Shown here: one piece after another, positions 18,933 through 26,584 of the stretch
Layout: each line of letters opens with the position of its first letter
How positions within the stretch are numbered: position 1 is the stretch's first letter
Assembly (NCBI RefSeq): GCF_900240405.1
Contig: NZ_OEQK01000002.1
Location: forward strand, 1-64,000
Length of the DNA: 64,000 nucleotides
Direction of reading: 5' to 3'
Source of the DNA: Salirhabdus sp. Marseille-P4669
GTDB taxonomy: Bacteria; Bacillota; Bacilli; Bacillales; Alkalibacillaceae
Made by a program: the position numbers and the translations under genes
The notes under the pieces: generated by a model
The model's input: only the letters and a program-made list of their open reading frames with translations
What the model was told of the DNA's origin: nothing
Database searches by the model: none

Positions 18933-19538
18933 ATGAATGTTTTTTATAATCGTGAAGGTATCGGTGATGTGTTAATTATTCCTATTAAAGAAGGAAAAAC
19001 ATATTCTATCGAATCTGAGAGGCATGGAGATGTAGTTGAGATTCATCATGCTCAATCAAAAGAGCTTTATGGCTTCAATATATTTAATGCTTCTAACTAT
19101 TTTGATTTGGATGAAGCCAATCAAATGGAGCTAACAGCGGAACTATTAAGCAAAATCAATAACGTTTTAAAAGATAATGGTGTGGAGACACCGCTGGAAG
19201 TAGACCTAACACCAAAATTTGTAGTTGGTTATGTAAAAGAGAAAGAAGCACATGAAAATGCGGATAAACTAAGCGTTTGTAAGGTTGACGTTGGGGATGA
19301 AGAATTACAAATCGTATGTGGAGCACCTAATGTAGAGAAAGGACAAAAAGTAGTTGTCGCTAAAGTAGGTGCTACAATGCCTAGTGGTATGGTCATAAAA
19401 GAGGCTGAACTACGTGGTGTACCTTCGTATGGGATGATATGTTCTGCTAAAGAATTAGATTTACCAGACGCGCCGAAAGAGAAGGGTATTCTAGTACTAT
19501 CAGATGATTATAAGGTAGGTTCCGTTTTTGAATTTTAA
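18933..19538 (+). CDS. ytpR: tRNA-binding-domain protein YtpR
   Basis: A 201-aa protein. The N-terminal 90 residues form the YtpR-specific domain ([18 protein letters not shown]). The C-terminal part (about 93-201) is an OB-fold tRNA-binding domain of the Arc1p/PheT type, with [24 protein letters not shown] and IVCGAPNV, then [24 protein letters not shown] in pieces. It binds structured RNA in relatives; the in vivo role is unknown. The start is ATG after aaagggg. Confidence 0.93.
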   Translation: MNVFYNREGIGDVLIIPIKEGKTYSIESERHGDVVEIHHAQSKELYGFNIFNASNYFDLDEANQMELTAELLSKINNVLKDNGVETPLEVDLTPKFVVGYVKEKEAHENADKLSVCKVDVGDEELQIVCGAPNVEKGQKVVVAKVGATMPSGMVIKEAELRGVPSYGMICSAKELDLPDAPKEKGILVLSDDYKVGSVFEF

Positions 19539-19611
19539 TTCATCATATGATGAAAAGGGAATCGATTAATCAAAAGAAAATCGAAAAAGTTAATGGAAGG
19601 TTTCCTTTTTT

Positions 19612-19659
19612 ATAGGATGCTAGTACTCATTCCTTATAGGATATGTATTGGCATCCTAT
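19612..19659. repeat. Inverted repeat upstream of sftA
   Basis: Nine-bp arms ataggatgc / gcatcctat enclose about 30 nt. It could be a leader hairpin, an operator or a weak terminator after ytpR. Nothing in the sequence decides between these. Confidence 0.4.
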
Positions 19660-19735
19660 TGATTTTTATTGATTTTCAAATCATAATGAAAATAATAGAT
19701 TGTCGAATATTAGTTTTTTGAAAAGAGTGAATGGA

Positions 19736-22201
19736 ATGATCGAGTGGTTTAAAAAATGGTATAAAAAAACGTTTCTTGAAGAAGAAGAATACTCGGAGAA
19801 AGCAAGGATGCAATTTCGTGAGCAGGATACAACGAAAAGTCGTCCTATTCAAGCGCGTATTTCTTATCAATATCCGCAAAAAGATAATGTGCCGTTATTC
19901 TATAACCGACCAGAAATGAAAACAAGAAGGGTTGAAAGGAAGACCTCTCAACCTACTAGAAATGTAACTACAAATGTCATAAAGGAAGAAATGCCTAAAC
20001 GTGAAGATAAGGGACAACAAGTATCTAAACGTGCTTTTCAGCGGACAGATGTCCCTTCGCCTATATATGGTTTTGGTGCACGAAATGATGCTCATAAAGA
20101 GGAAGTATCGAATACACCTGCATACATAAGAAAACGAAATAGTGATTTAAACAGTCCGAGGGAGCAAACGGGTGAAGACCCCATATCAACAGACTATAAT
20201 ATTCCAAATGTAATACCATTTGATGCGAATATAAAAAGGGAAAGAAGTAGAAAAAGACGAACCATGGAGGATGCTTATTTTCAAGGGCTGACAAGCGATG
20301 AAGTACAAAAAGAAGAGATCAACTTTACCGATGTGAAAACGCGAATGGATCGCCATGAAGAGAAGCAATATACCCCTTTAGAGAAAACGAAGGAAGAAGA
20401 AGATAAAGGCTTCATTAATCAAGAGGAAGATACAGAAGCTATAAATAGAGTCGAACAAGAAGAAAAACATGAACATATAGAAGTATTTGAAGATATTGTT
20501 CTGCACGAAGAATCAATGAAAATGGATACAGACGAAAAGGTCGAAATAACGGACACTGTAAATGCCATGGAACAAGAGGAAAAAGTAGGGCATGAAAATA
20601 TGGTTGAACAAGAACGGTCTTTAGAAGAAGCCGAGGAAAAGTCAGAACTAAAACAGCAAGTAACAAGTTCAGCACAGACTACGCTTAACCAGAATCATAG
20701 TAGTAAAGCTTCTGTTCCATTTAATGTCATGATGACAACAGAGGATAAAGAGCGGTTACAAGAAAAAAAGGGTTCAGCCATACGAACCATCAATACAATA
20801 CCTCCATTACATTTATTAGATGATATACCAGTAAAAGATGATGGAAATGAGCATTGGATACAAGAGCAAATGCGCAGATTAGCTACAACATTAAAGGAAT
20901 TTAATGTCCGAGCTAAAGTGTTAAAAGCAGTTAAAGGACCTGCTGTGACTAGGTTTGAAGTACAGCCAGATGTAGGTGTGAAGGTAAGTAAAATTGTAAA
21001 TTTAGCTGATGATATTAAACTAAACCTAGCGGCAAAGGATATTCGAATTGAAGCACCTATACCAGGTAAAAATGCCATTGGTATTGAAGTGCCGAACCAG
21101 TCAAGACAAACAGTGAGTATGCTTGAATTGCTTAAAAGTCAGGCTTTTAAGGAGCATCGCTCGAATTTATCGGTTGCCCTTGGATTAGATATTGAGGGAA
21201 CGCCTATCGTAGTTGATTTGAAAAAGATGCCACATGGCCTTATTGCTGGAGCAACTGGCTCTGGAAAAAGTGTAAGCATCAACACCATTTTAGTAAGTTT
21301 ACTGTATAAAGCTTCACCGGATGATGTGAAATTTTTATTAATAGACCCTAAAATGGTAGAACTTACACCATATAATCATTTGCCACATCTTGTTGCTCCT
21401 GTTATTACAGATGTAAAAGCTGCAACAAATGCCTTAAAGTGGGCGGTTGAGGAGATGGAGCATCGTTACGAAGCCTTTGCACGTGAAGGCGTGCGTGATA
21501 TCGACCGATATAATGAAAAAGTAAAGGCTAATGTGATAAATGGTGAAAAAATGCCTTACATCGTTATTATTATAGATGAATTAGCAGATTTGATGATGGT
21601 ATCCCCACATGATGTAGAGGATGCAATTTGTAGAATTGCACAAAAAGCACGCGCTTGTGGTATTCACTTACTATTAGCGACACAACGCCCATCTGTAGAC
21701 GTTATTACCGGATTAATAAAAGCAAACATACCTACTAGAATGGCATTTAGTGTTTCTTCACAAGTGGATTCTCGTACCATTATTGATACGAATGGTGCTG
21801 ATAAGCTTTTAGGACAAGGAGATATGCTTCTATTAGAAAATGGGGTACGTAAAGTAAAACGTATCCAAGGTGCCTATGTTTCGGATCAAGAAATAGAAAG
21901 AATTACGGGCTATGTGAAAAAACAAGCGGAACCGAATTATTTATTTGAGCAAGAGGATTTAATTCAAAATGTAAGCTTTGATGAAGAAGAAGACGATTTA
22001 TTGCAGGAAGCAGTTCATCTAATCATAGAGGAAAAAAAAGCTAGTACGTCATTACTACAAAGAAGATTTAGTATTGGCTACAATCGTGCCGCACGACTGA
22101 TTGACCGAATGGAAGCAAAGGGATTCATTTCAGAGCAAAATGGCAGTAAGCCTCGTGAGGTTTTATTAGATAAAGAACAAGTTAAAAATGTATTCGAATA
22201 A
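19736..22201 (+). CDS. sftA: DNA translocase SftA (FtsK/SpoIIIE family, soluble)
   Basis: A protein of about 821 aa. The N-terminus has no membrane segments, unlike SpoIIIE; a long charged Glu/Lys-rich linker follows (to about residue 330). A FtsK motor comes next, with Walker A GATGSGKSVSI and Walker B VIIIDELADLMM, and the C-terminal winged-helix gamma domain (RRFSIGYNRAARLIDRM) would read DNA polarity. SftA moves chromosome arms away from the closing septum in B. subtilis. The frame opens at a TTG (19700), but the ATG at 19736 has aagagtg before it and gives MIEWFKKWYKKTF, so I favour it; this is not certain. Confidence 0.92.
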   Translation: MIEWFKKWYKKTFLEEEEYSEKARMQFREQDTTKSRPIQARISYQYPQKDNVPLFYNRPEMKTRRVERKTSQPTRNVTTNVIKEEMPKREDKGQQVSKRAFQRTDVPSPIYGFGARNDAHKEEVSNTPAYIRKRNSDLNSPREQTGEDPISTDYNIPNVIPFDANIKRERSRKRRTMEDAYFQGLTSDEVQKEEINFTDVKTRMDRHEEKQYTPLEKTKEEEDKGFINQEEDTEAINRVEQEEKHEHIEVFEDIVLHEESMKMDTDEKVEITDTVNAMEQEEKVGHENMVEQERSLEEAEEKSELKQQVTSSAQTTLNQNHSSKASVPFNVMMTTEDKERLQEKKGSAIRTINTIPPLHLLDDIPVKDDGNEHWIQEQMRRLATTLKEFNVRAKVLKAVKGPAVTRFEVQPDVGVKVSKIVNLADDIKLNLAAKDIRIEAPIPGKNAIGIEVPNQSRQTVSMLELLKSQAFKEHRSNLSVALGLDIEGTPIVVDLKKMPHGLIAGATGSGKSVSINTILVSLLYKASPDDVKFLLIDPKMVELTPYNHLPHLVAPVITDVKAATNALKWAVEEMEHRYEAFAREGVRDIDRYNEKVKANVINGEKMPYIVIIIDELADLMMVSPHDVEDAICRIAQKARACGIHLLLATQRPSVDVITGLIKANIPTRMAFSVSSQVDSRTIIDTNGADKLLGQGDMLLLENGVRKVKRIQGAYVSDQEIERITGYVKKQAEPNYLFEQEDLIQNVSFDEEEDDLLQEAVHLIIEEKKASTSLLQRRFSIGYNRAARLIDRMEAKGFISEQNGSKPREVLLDKEQVKNVFE

Positions 22202-22342
22202 GCAGATTTCTAAGTATTGCTTATAACATTAAAATCCTTGTAAAAACTAAAAAAAATAACATATTGAGTACTTTGTTTAGATACTAAAGAGTAGCAAATA
22301 ACTTTATATCTCATGTAAACGTGTTAAAATAATGTAAAGCTG

Positions 22343-22364
22343 TGAAAACGTTTATGCATAAACG
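22343..22364. promoter_or_regulatory. Palindromic operator candidate and cre-like site upstream of pncB
   Basis: A perfect 16-bp palindrome, cgtttatgcataaacg (22349-22364), lies 25 nt before the pncB start. The overlapping tgaaaacgtttatg (22343-22356) matches the CcpA cre consensus except at its last two positions. Both are untested; the cognate regulator is not determined. Confidence 0.4.
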
Positions 22365-22389
22365 AAAAAATTTATAAGAGGTATTCAAA

Positions 22390-23493
22390 ATGAAAGAATT
22401 AGAATTAAAGCTTTCAGGAGAAATTAAACGACTTACAAATAAAACATTCAAGTTTGATGAGCGTATCCGAGAAGGTTGGTTTTCGGCAGTATATTTTTTG
22501 AAAACTCGAGAAATTGTCGAAAAGGAGAAGCCAGATAACATTGTTACCATGCAGTTTTTCCAAAAGAAGAATGCTGTATTATGTGGTACGGATGAAGTAA
22601 TTGCACTTATTCATACCTTTGCAAAGCATCCAGAAAAACTTGAAATTCATTCTTTAAAGGATGGAGACAAAATTACACCATTTGAAACGGTACTAACGAT
22701 TAAAGGTCCATATCAATACTTTGGATATTTAGAAGGAATCATTGATGGAATATTAGCTAGAAGAACATCTGTTGCTACAAATGTCTACCATGTAGTAAAA
22801 GCGGCACGTGCTTCAGGAAAGCAAAAGCCAGTCATTTTCATGGGAGACCGGGATGACCATTATACCCAACAAGCAGGGGATGGTTATGCTGCATACATCG
22901 GTGGGTCCACTGCGCAAGCAACACATGCTATGAATGAATGGTGGGGCAAAGAAGGTATGGGAACAATGCCTCATGCATTAATTCAAATTTTTAATGGCGA
23001 TGTTGTGGAAGCAACAAAGGCGTATTATAAAACCTTTCCGAATGATGACCTTATGGCATTAGTTGATTATAATAATGATGTCATTACAGATTCATTAAAG
23101 GTAGCAAGAGCCTTTGGAGATAAACTAAGTGCCGTTCGTCTTGATACATCCAGAACACTCGTAGATCAGTATTTTTTCCGCAATCCACATTTAATGGGAA
23201 GCTTTGACCCTAGGGGAGTGAATCCAGAGCTTCTATTTGCTTTAAGGAGAGCGCTGGATGAAGAAGGATTTGAACATGTCAAAATATGTGCAACAGGAGG
23301 ATTTACAGAAGATCGCATACGTAAATTTGAAGAATTAAAGGTTCCTGTTGATATGTATGGGGTAGGAAGTAGTTTATTAAAGGTAAACATCGGATTTACT
23401 GGAGACAATGTTATGTTAAACGGCGAACCGCAAGCTAAAGAAGGACGTAGGTTACGACCAAATCCGAGATTAGAAAAAGTGGAATTTGAATAA
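22390..23493 (+). CDS. pncB: Nicotinate phosphoribosyltransferase
   Basis: A 367-aa enzyme converting nicotinate, PRPP and ATP to nicotinate mononucleotide, the entry to the NAD salvage pathway. It has the NAPRTase core: ARRTSVATNVYHVVKAA, GDRDDHYTQQAGDGY, GGSTAQATHAMNEWWG with the conserved His, then DPRGVNPELLFALR and ICATGGFTEDRI in the phosphate-binding barrel. It belongs to the shorter NAPRTase type. The start is ATG behind agaggta. B. subtilis has no pncB at this place as far as I recall, so this is a lineage-specific neighbour of sftA and murC. A palindrome upstream suggests specific control. Confidence 0.88.
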   Translation: MKELELKLSGEIKRLTNKTFKFDERIREGWFSAVYFLKTREIVEKEKPDNIVTMQFFQKKNAVLCGTDEVIALIHTFAKHPEKLEIHSLKDGDKITPFETVLTIKGPYQYFGYLEGIIDGILARRTSVATNVYHVVKAARASGKQKPVIFMGDRDDHYTQQAGDGYAAYIGGSTAQATHAMNEWWGKEGMGTMPHALIQIFNGDVVEATKAYYKTFPNDDLMALVDYNNDVITDSLKVARAFGDKLSAVRLDTSRTLVDQYFFRNPHLMGSFDPRGVNPELLFALRRALDEEGFEHVKICATGGFTEDRIRKFEELKVPVDMYGVGSSLLKVNIGFTGDNVMLNGEPQAKEGRRLRPNPRLEKVEFE

Positions 23494-23498
23494 AGAAA

Positions 23499-23525
23499 TA
23501 CCCTTGCTATCCTAGCAAGGGTATT
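23499..23525 (+). terminator. Terminator after pncB
   Basis: A 12-bp stem atacccttgcta / tagcaagggtat with a 3-nt loop. The T run after it is short. Confidence 0.85.
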
Positions 23526-23637
23526 ATTATGATGTTTAGCCATAAAATGATAAATGTAAATAAAACTTTTATTAAAAAATGGTACGCACGATCAAGGTAT
23601 AGAAGAGATTTCAATAGAAAATTTCCAATGTATAACA

Positions 23638-23666
23638 TTCACTCTTACTTGGGAATTTGTTATAAT
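23638..23666 (+). promoter_or_regulatory. Sigma-A promoter of murC
   Basis: TTCACT (23638) and a perfect TATAAT (23661) are separated by 17 nt, about 80 nt before the murC start. Confidence 0.5.
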
Positions 23667-23747
23667 AACTTGGAAACAAAAAAATTAACATGTTTTAGGC
23701 GAATACATATAATAAACCGGAGATAAAGATTTGTGGAGGTCCAACAT

Positions 23748-25043
23748 ATGACTATTTACCATTTTATTGGTATAAAAGGTACGGGAATGAGTGCTTTAGC
23801 ACAAATTCTTCATGATACAGGAGAAAATGTCCAAGGATCAGATATTGATAAACATTTTTTTACACAAGATGCTTTAGAAAAAAGAAATATAAAAATGATG
23901 GCCTTTTCAGAAAATAACATAACAGAAGGTCTAACGATTATTGCTGGAAATGCCTTTTCAGATGACCATGAAGAGGTTGTAAAAGCAAAAGAGTTGGGTC
24001 TTCCTTTCTATCGTTATCATGAGTTTTTAGGTGAATGGTTACAAAACTATATTAGCATTGGCGTAACTGGATCTCATGGAAAAACATCGACTACAGGTTT
24101 ACTTGCGCATGTGTTATCACAGGTAGAACCTACATCGTATTTAATTGGTGATGGCACAGGTGTAGGAGAAGAAAATAGTAAATATTTTGTTTTTGAAGCT
24201 TGTGAGTATCGCAGACACTTCCTTGCTTACGAACCAGATTATGCCATCATGACAAACATAGATTTTGATCATCCAGATTATTTTACAAGTGTGGAAGATG
24301 TATTTGATGCATTTCAAGAGATGGCAATGAAAGTGAAAAAAGGAATTATTGCTTGCGGTGATGATGAGCAGCTTCAGCAAATTCAAACAAAGGTTCCTGT
24401 CGTTTATTACGGTCTTTCAGAGGGAAATGATTTTCAAGCAAAAAATATTCAAGAGACAGAACACGGAACGTCATTTGATGTTTTTGTACGGAATACCTAT
24501 TATGATACATTTGAAATTCCATTCTTTGGTACCCATAATGTGTTAAATGCTCTATCCGTTATTGCGTTATGCCAGTATGAAGGAATCGAAGCGGAAAACA
24601 TAAAGGAAATAAAAAACTTTAAAGGTGTTAAACGTAGATTTACAGAGAAGCAGTGGGAAAATAGTCAAATTTTGATTGATGATTATGCACACCACCCAAC
24701 AGAAATACAGGCAACCATTGACGCAGCCCGAAAAAAATATCCAACGAAGGATATTGTAGCAATCTTCCAGCCGCATACGTTTACACGAACAAAAACATTT
24801 ATGCAGCAATTTGCTGATAGCTTAAACCTAGCAGATCATGTATATTTGTGTGAAATTTTTGGCTCAGCTAGAGAAAAGGCTGCTACTTTAACAATAAAAG
24901 ACTTACAAGAAAAAGTAGAAAACTCAAGCGTCTTAGAATTAGGAAACACAGAAGTGTTAAAACTTCATGAAAATAGTGTGCTCATTTTTATGGGAGCTGG
25001 AGATATTCAAAAATATCAAGAAGAATACGAAAAATTATTTTAA
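23748..25043 (+). CDS. murC: UDP-N-acetylmuramate--L-alanine ligase
   Basis: A 431-aa ATP-dependent ligase that adds L-Ala to UDP-MurNAc, the first peptide step of peptidoglycan synthesis. [18 protein letters not shown] is the UDP-binding Rossmann start, and [12 protein letters not shown] (about residue 106) is the Mur ligase P-loop. FDHPDYFTS and the [10 protein letters not shown] motif are characteristic of MurC. The frame extends to a GTG at 23733, but ggaggt within it precedes the ATG at 23748, which gives the standard length. It is followed by a strong terminator. Confidence 0.95.
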   Translation: MTIYHFIGIKGTGMSALAQILHDTGENVQGSDIDKHFFTQDALEKRNIKMMAFSENNITEGLTIIAGNAFSDDHEEVVKAKELGLPFYRYHEFLGEWLQNYISIGVTGSHGKTSTTGLLAHVLSQVEPTSYLIGDGTGVGEENSKYFVFEACEYRRHFLAYEPDYAIMTNIDFDHPDYFTSVEDVFDAFQEMAMKVKKGIIACGDDEQLQQIQTKVPVVYYGLSEGNDFQAKNIQETEHGTSFDVFVRNTYYDTFEIPFFGTHNVLNALSVIALCQYEGIEAENIKEIKNFKGVKRRFTEKQWENSQILIDDYAHHPTEIQATIDAARKKYPTKDIVAIFQPHTFTRTKTFMQQFADSLNLADHVYLCEIFGSAREKAATLTIKDLQEKVENSSVLELGNTEVLKLHENSVLIFMGAGDIQKYQEEYEKLF

Positions 25044-25047
25044 TGAG

Positions 25048-25084
25048 AAAGCCTCTTTAACGCATGTGTTGAAGAGGCTTTTGT
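25048..25084 (+). terminator. Terminator after murC
   Basis: Stem aaagcctctttaac / ttgaagaggcttt with a 7-nt loop, ending in a short T run. Confidence 0.88.
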
Positions 25085-25210
25085 GCCCCTAAAGGTAGGT
25101 TAAGGTCGTTTTATTCTTGCTTTTCTATTTTGTTCATTTACAATGCGAAGCTAGTCCACACAGTTTTCTATCCGTAATTTTTCTTATTTGGGGATGGATA
25201 AAGTATGCAT

Positions 25211-25235
25211 GTTTTACATAAACTTAATAGGGTAT
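25211..25235 (+). promoter_or_regulatory. Sigma-B-like general-stress promoter upstream of ytxGHJ
   Basis: GTTTTA (25211-25216) and GGGTAT (25230-25235) are separated by 13 nt, 11 of 12 positions matching the sigma-B consensus. The B. subtilis ytxGHJ operon (csb40) is known to be under sigma-B (and sigma-H) control. The remaining intergenic sequence (25085-25371) is AT-rich with no gene seen. Confidence 0.6.
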
Positions 25236-25371
25236 AAAATGATTGTATTAGTAAATGTTTCATGATTTGACGAATATTGCTAACAAGGTTACATTATATA
25301 TATACCTTAATAGTTCGTGTTACAGCTTGCAATAAATATATATATACATGGTTAGGAGTTGAAGATGGAAT

Positions 25372-25776
25372 ATGGAAATTCTGCTCTACATCGCAGCTAT
25401 AATCGCTGCAGTTGCTTTTGCAGTTCTAGTAGGTTATTTAGCGGGTACCTTAAAAGCAACACAACGTACGTTAAATAATGTAGCCAGTACTTTAGAAGGT
25501 TTTGAGAAGCAAATGGAAGGAATCACCATGGAGACTACCGCTTTATTAAACAAAACCAATCGCTTAACCGAAGACATTATGGAGAAATCCCAAAAGTTAA
25601 ATAATTTAGTCGAAGGTATTCAAGGAATTGGTGACTCTGTTAAACAGTTTAATGGGTCTCTACAAAAAGTTTCGAATGAAATCGTTGTGGAGTCTGAAAA
25701 AAATAAAGAAAGTGCGGCCCAAGCTGTTAAATGGGGACAAGCTATCATGGAGCTATGGAAAAAATACAAACGATAA
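25372..25776 (+). CDS. ytxG: DUF948 protein YtxG
   Basis: A 134-aa protein. The N-terminal membrane anchor (residues 2-24, Ala/Ile/Val-rich) is followed by an amphipathic coiled-coil region of heptads (RTLNNVASTLEGFEKQM onward), typical of DUF948. It is a general stress protein in B. subtilis; its molecular role is unknown. The ATG at 25372 is used; the best Shine-Dalgarno, aggag, is rather distant (13 nt), which is unusual. It is first in the ytxG-ytxH-ytxJ operon, behind the sigma-B-like promoter. Confidence 0.88.
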   Translation: MEILLYIAAIIAAVAFAVLVGYLAGTLKATQRTLNNVASTLEGFEKQMEGITMETTALLNKTNRLTEDIMEKSQKLNNLVEGIQGIGDSVKQFNGSLQKVSNEIVVESEKNKESAAQAVKWGQAIMELWKKYKR

Positions 25777-25795
25777 CATATAAGGAGGAATGGTC

Positions 25796-26188
25796 ATGGC
25801 AGAAAACAACCATAATCAAGATCAAAATATAAATAGTAAAGACTTTTTGTTAGGTACTATTATTGGTGGTATTGTAGGTGCTTCCGTAGCCTTGCTTTTT
25901 GCACCGAAATCAGGAAGAGAATTACGCCAAGATATAAATCAAGGTGCACATTATGTTCGGGAACGTGCTGAGGAATGGAAAGATGTTGCTGCTGAAAAAA
26001 GTGCAGAATGGAAAACAGTTGCTTTAGAAAAAACAGAAGGCTTAGGAGAACGAGTGAAAAACACCAAAAACCAAATTCAAGATAAAGTTTATGAATTTCG
26101 TTCCAAAAGCGACGATGTTGAGGATGCAGTTGAAGACATTGCAGATGCAATTGAAGAGGCTGCTGAGGAACTCGAAAAAAACAAGTAG
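25796..26188 (+). CDS. ytxH: YtxH-domain general stress protein
   Basis: A 130-aa protein with the YtxH signature: a glycine-rich hydrophobic segment (LLGTIIGGIVGASVALLFAP, about 21-40) followed by KSGRELRQDI. A long charged helix with LEA-like Ala/Glu/Lys repeats (about 45-130) comes next. It is membrane-associated by inference and stress-related by family. An ATG at 25790 lies directly against aaggagg; the ATG at 25796 has correct 7-nt spacing and is preferred. Confidence 0.9.
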   Translation: MAENNHNQDQNINSKDFLLGTIIGGIVGASVALLFAPKSGRELRQDINQGAHYVRERAEEWKDVAAEKSAEWKTVALEKTEGLGERVKNTKNQIQDKVYEFRSKSDDVEDAVEDIADAIEEAAEELEKNK

Positions 26189-26208
26189 ATTTTTTAGGGG
26201 AGATATGT

Positions 26209-26541
26209 ATGGATCTACAATTAATTGAAACAGTTGAGGAATTCGAAAAAATTACAGAAAAAGATGATACGTTCTTTCTGTTAAAACATAGTATAGCCTG
26301 CCCAATCAGTGCAGAGGCGAAAGTACAGTTTGAAAACTATGCTAGTGAAAGTAAAACCCCAACATACATACTACATGTTCAGGAAGCAAGACCGTTATCG
26401 AACGAGATTGCAGAGAAATATGGGGTTAAGCATGAATCCCCGCAAGCATTATTATTTCAAAAGAATAAGATTGTTTGGAACGCTTCTCATTGGGATGTAA
26501 CGAAAAAAGCCTTATTGGATGTAGACAAACAATATATGTAA
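26209..26541 (+). CDS. ytxJ: Monothiol bacilliredoxin YtxJ (BrxC)
   Basis: A 110-aa thioredoxin-fold protein with a single active-site Cys, C31, in KHSIACPISAEA, and the cis-Pro region HESPQALLF. BrxC/YtxJ removes bacillithiol from mixed disulfides on proteins after oxidative stress; this role is from the family. It is the last gene of the ytxGHJ operon, 20 nt after ytxH, and has a gggagat Shine-Dalgarno. A bidirectional terminator follows. Confidence 0.92.
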   Translation: MDLQLIETVEEFEKITEKDDTFFLLKHSIACPISAEAKVQFENYASESKTPTYILHVQEARPLSNEIAEKYGVKHESPQALLFQKNKIVWNASHWDVTKKALLDVDKQYM

Positions 26542-26571
26542 AAAAAGAGCCAATTAACTTGGCTCTTTTTT
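26542..26571. terminator. Bidirectional terminator, ytxJ versus FtsA-like gene
   Basis: Stem aaaaaagagccaa / ttggctctttttt with a 4-nt loop, symmetrical U tracts on both strands. Confidence 0.93.
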
Positions 26572-26584
26572 ACTTTGACGTATT

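Noticed and set aside
23529-23726. A 65-codon frame between pncB and murC
   Set aside because: It has no good Shine-Dalgarno, a very basic unlikely composition, and covers the predicted murC promoter.
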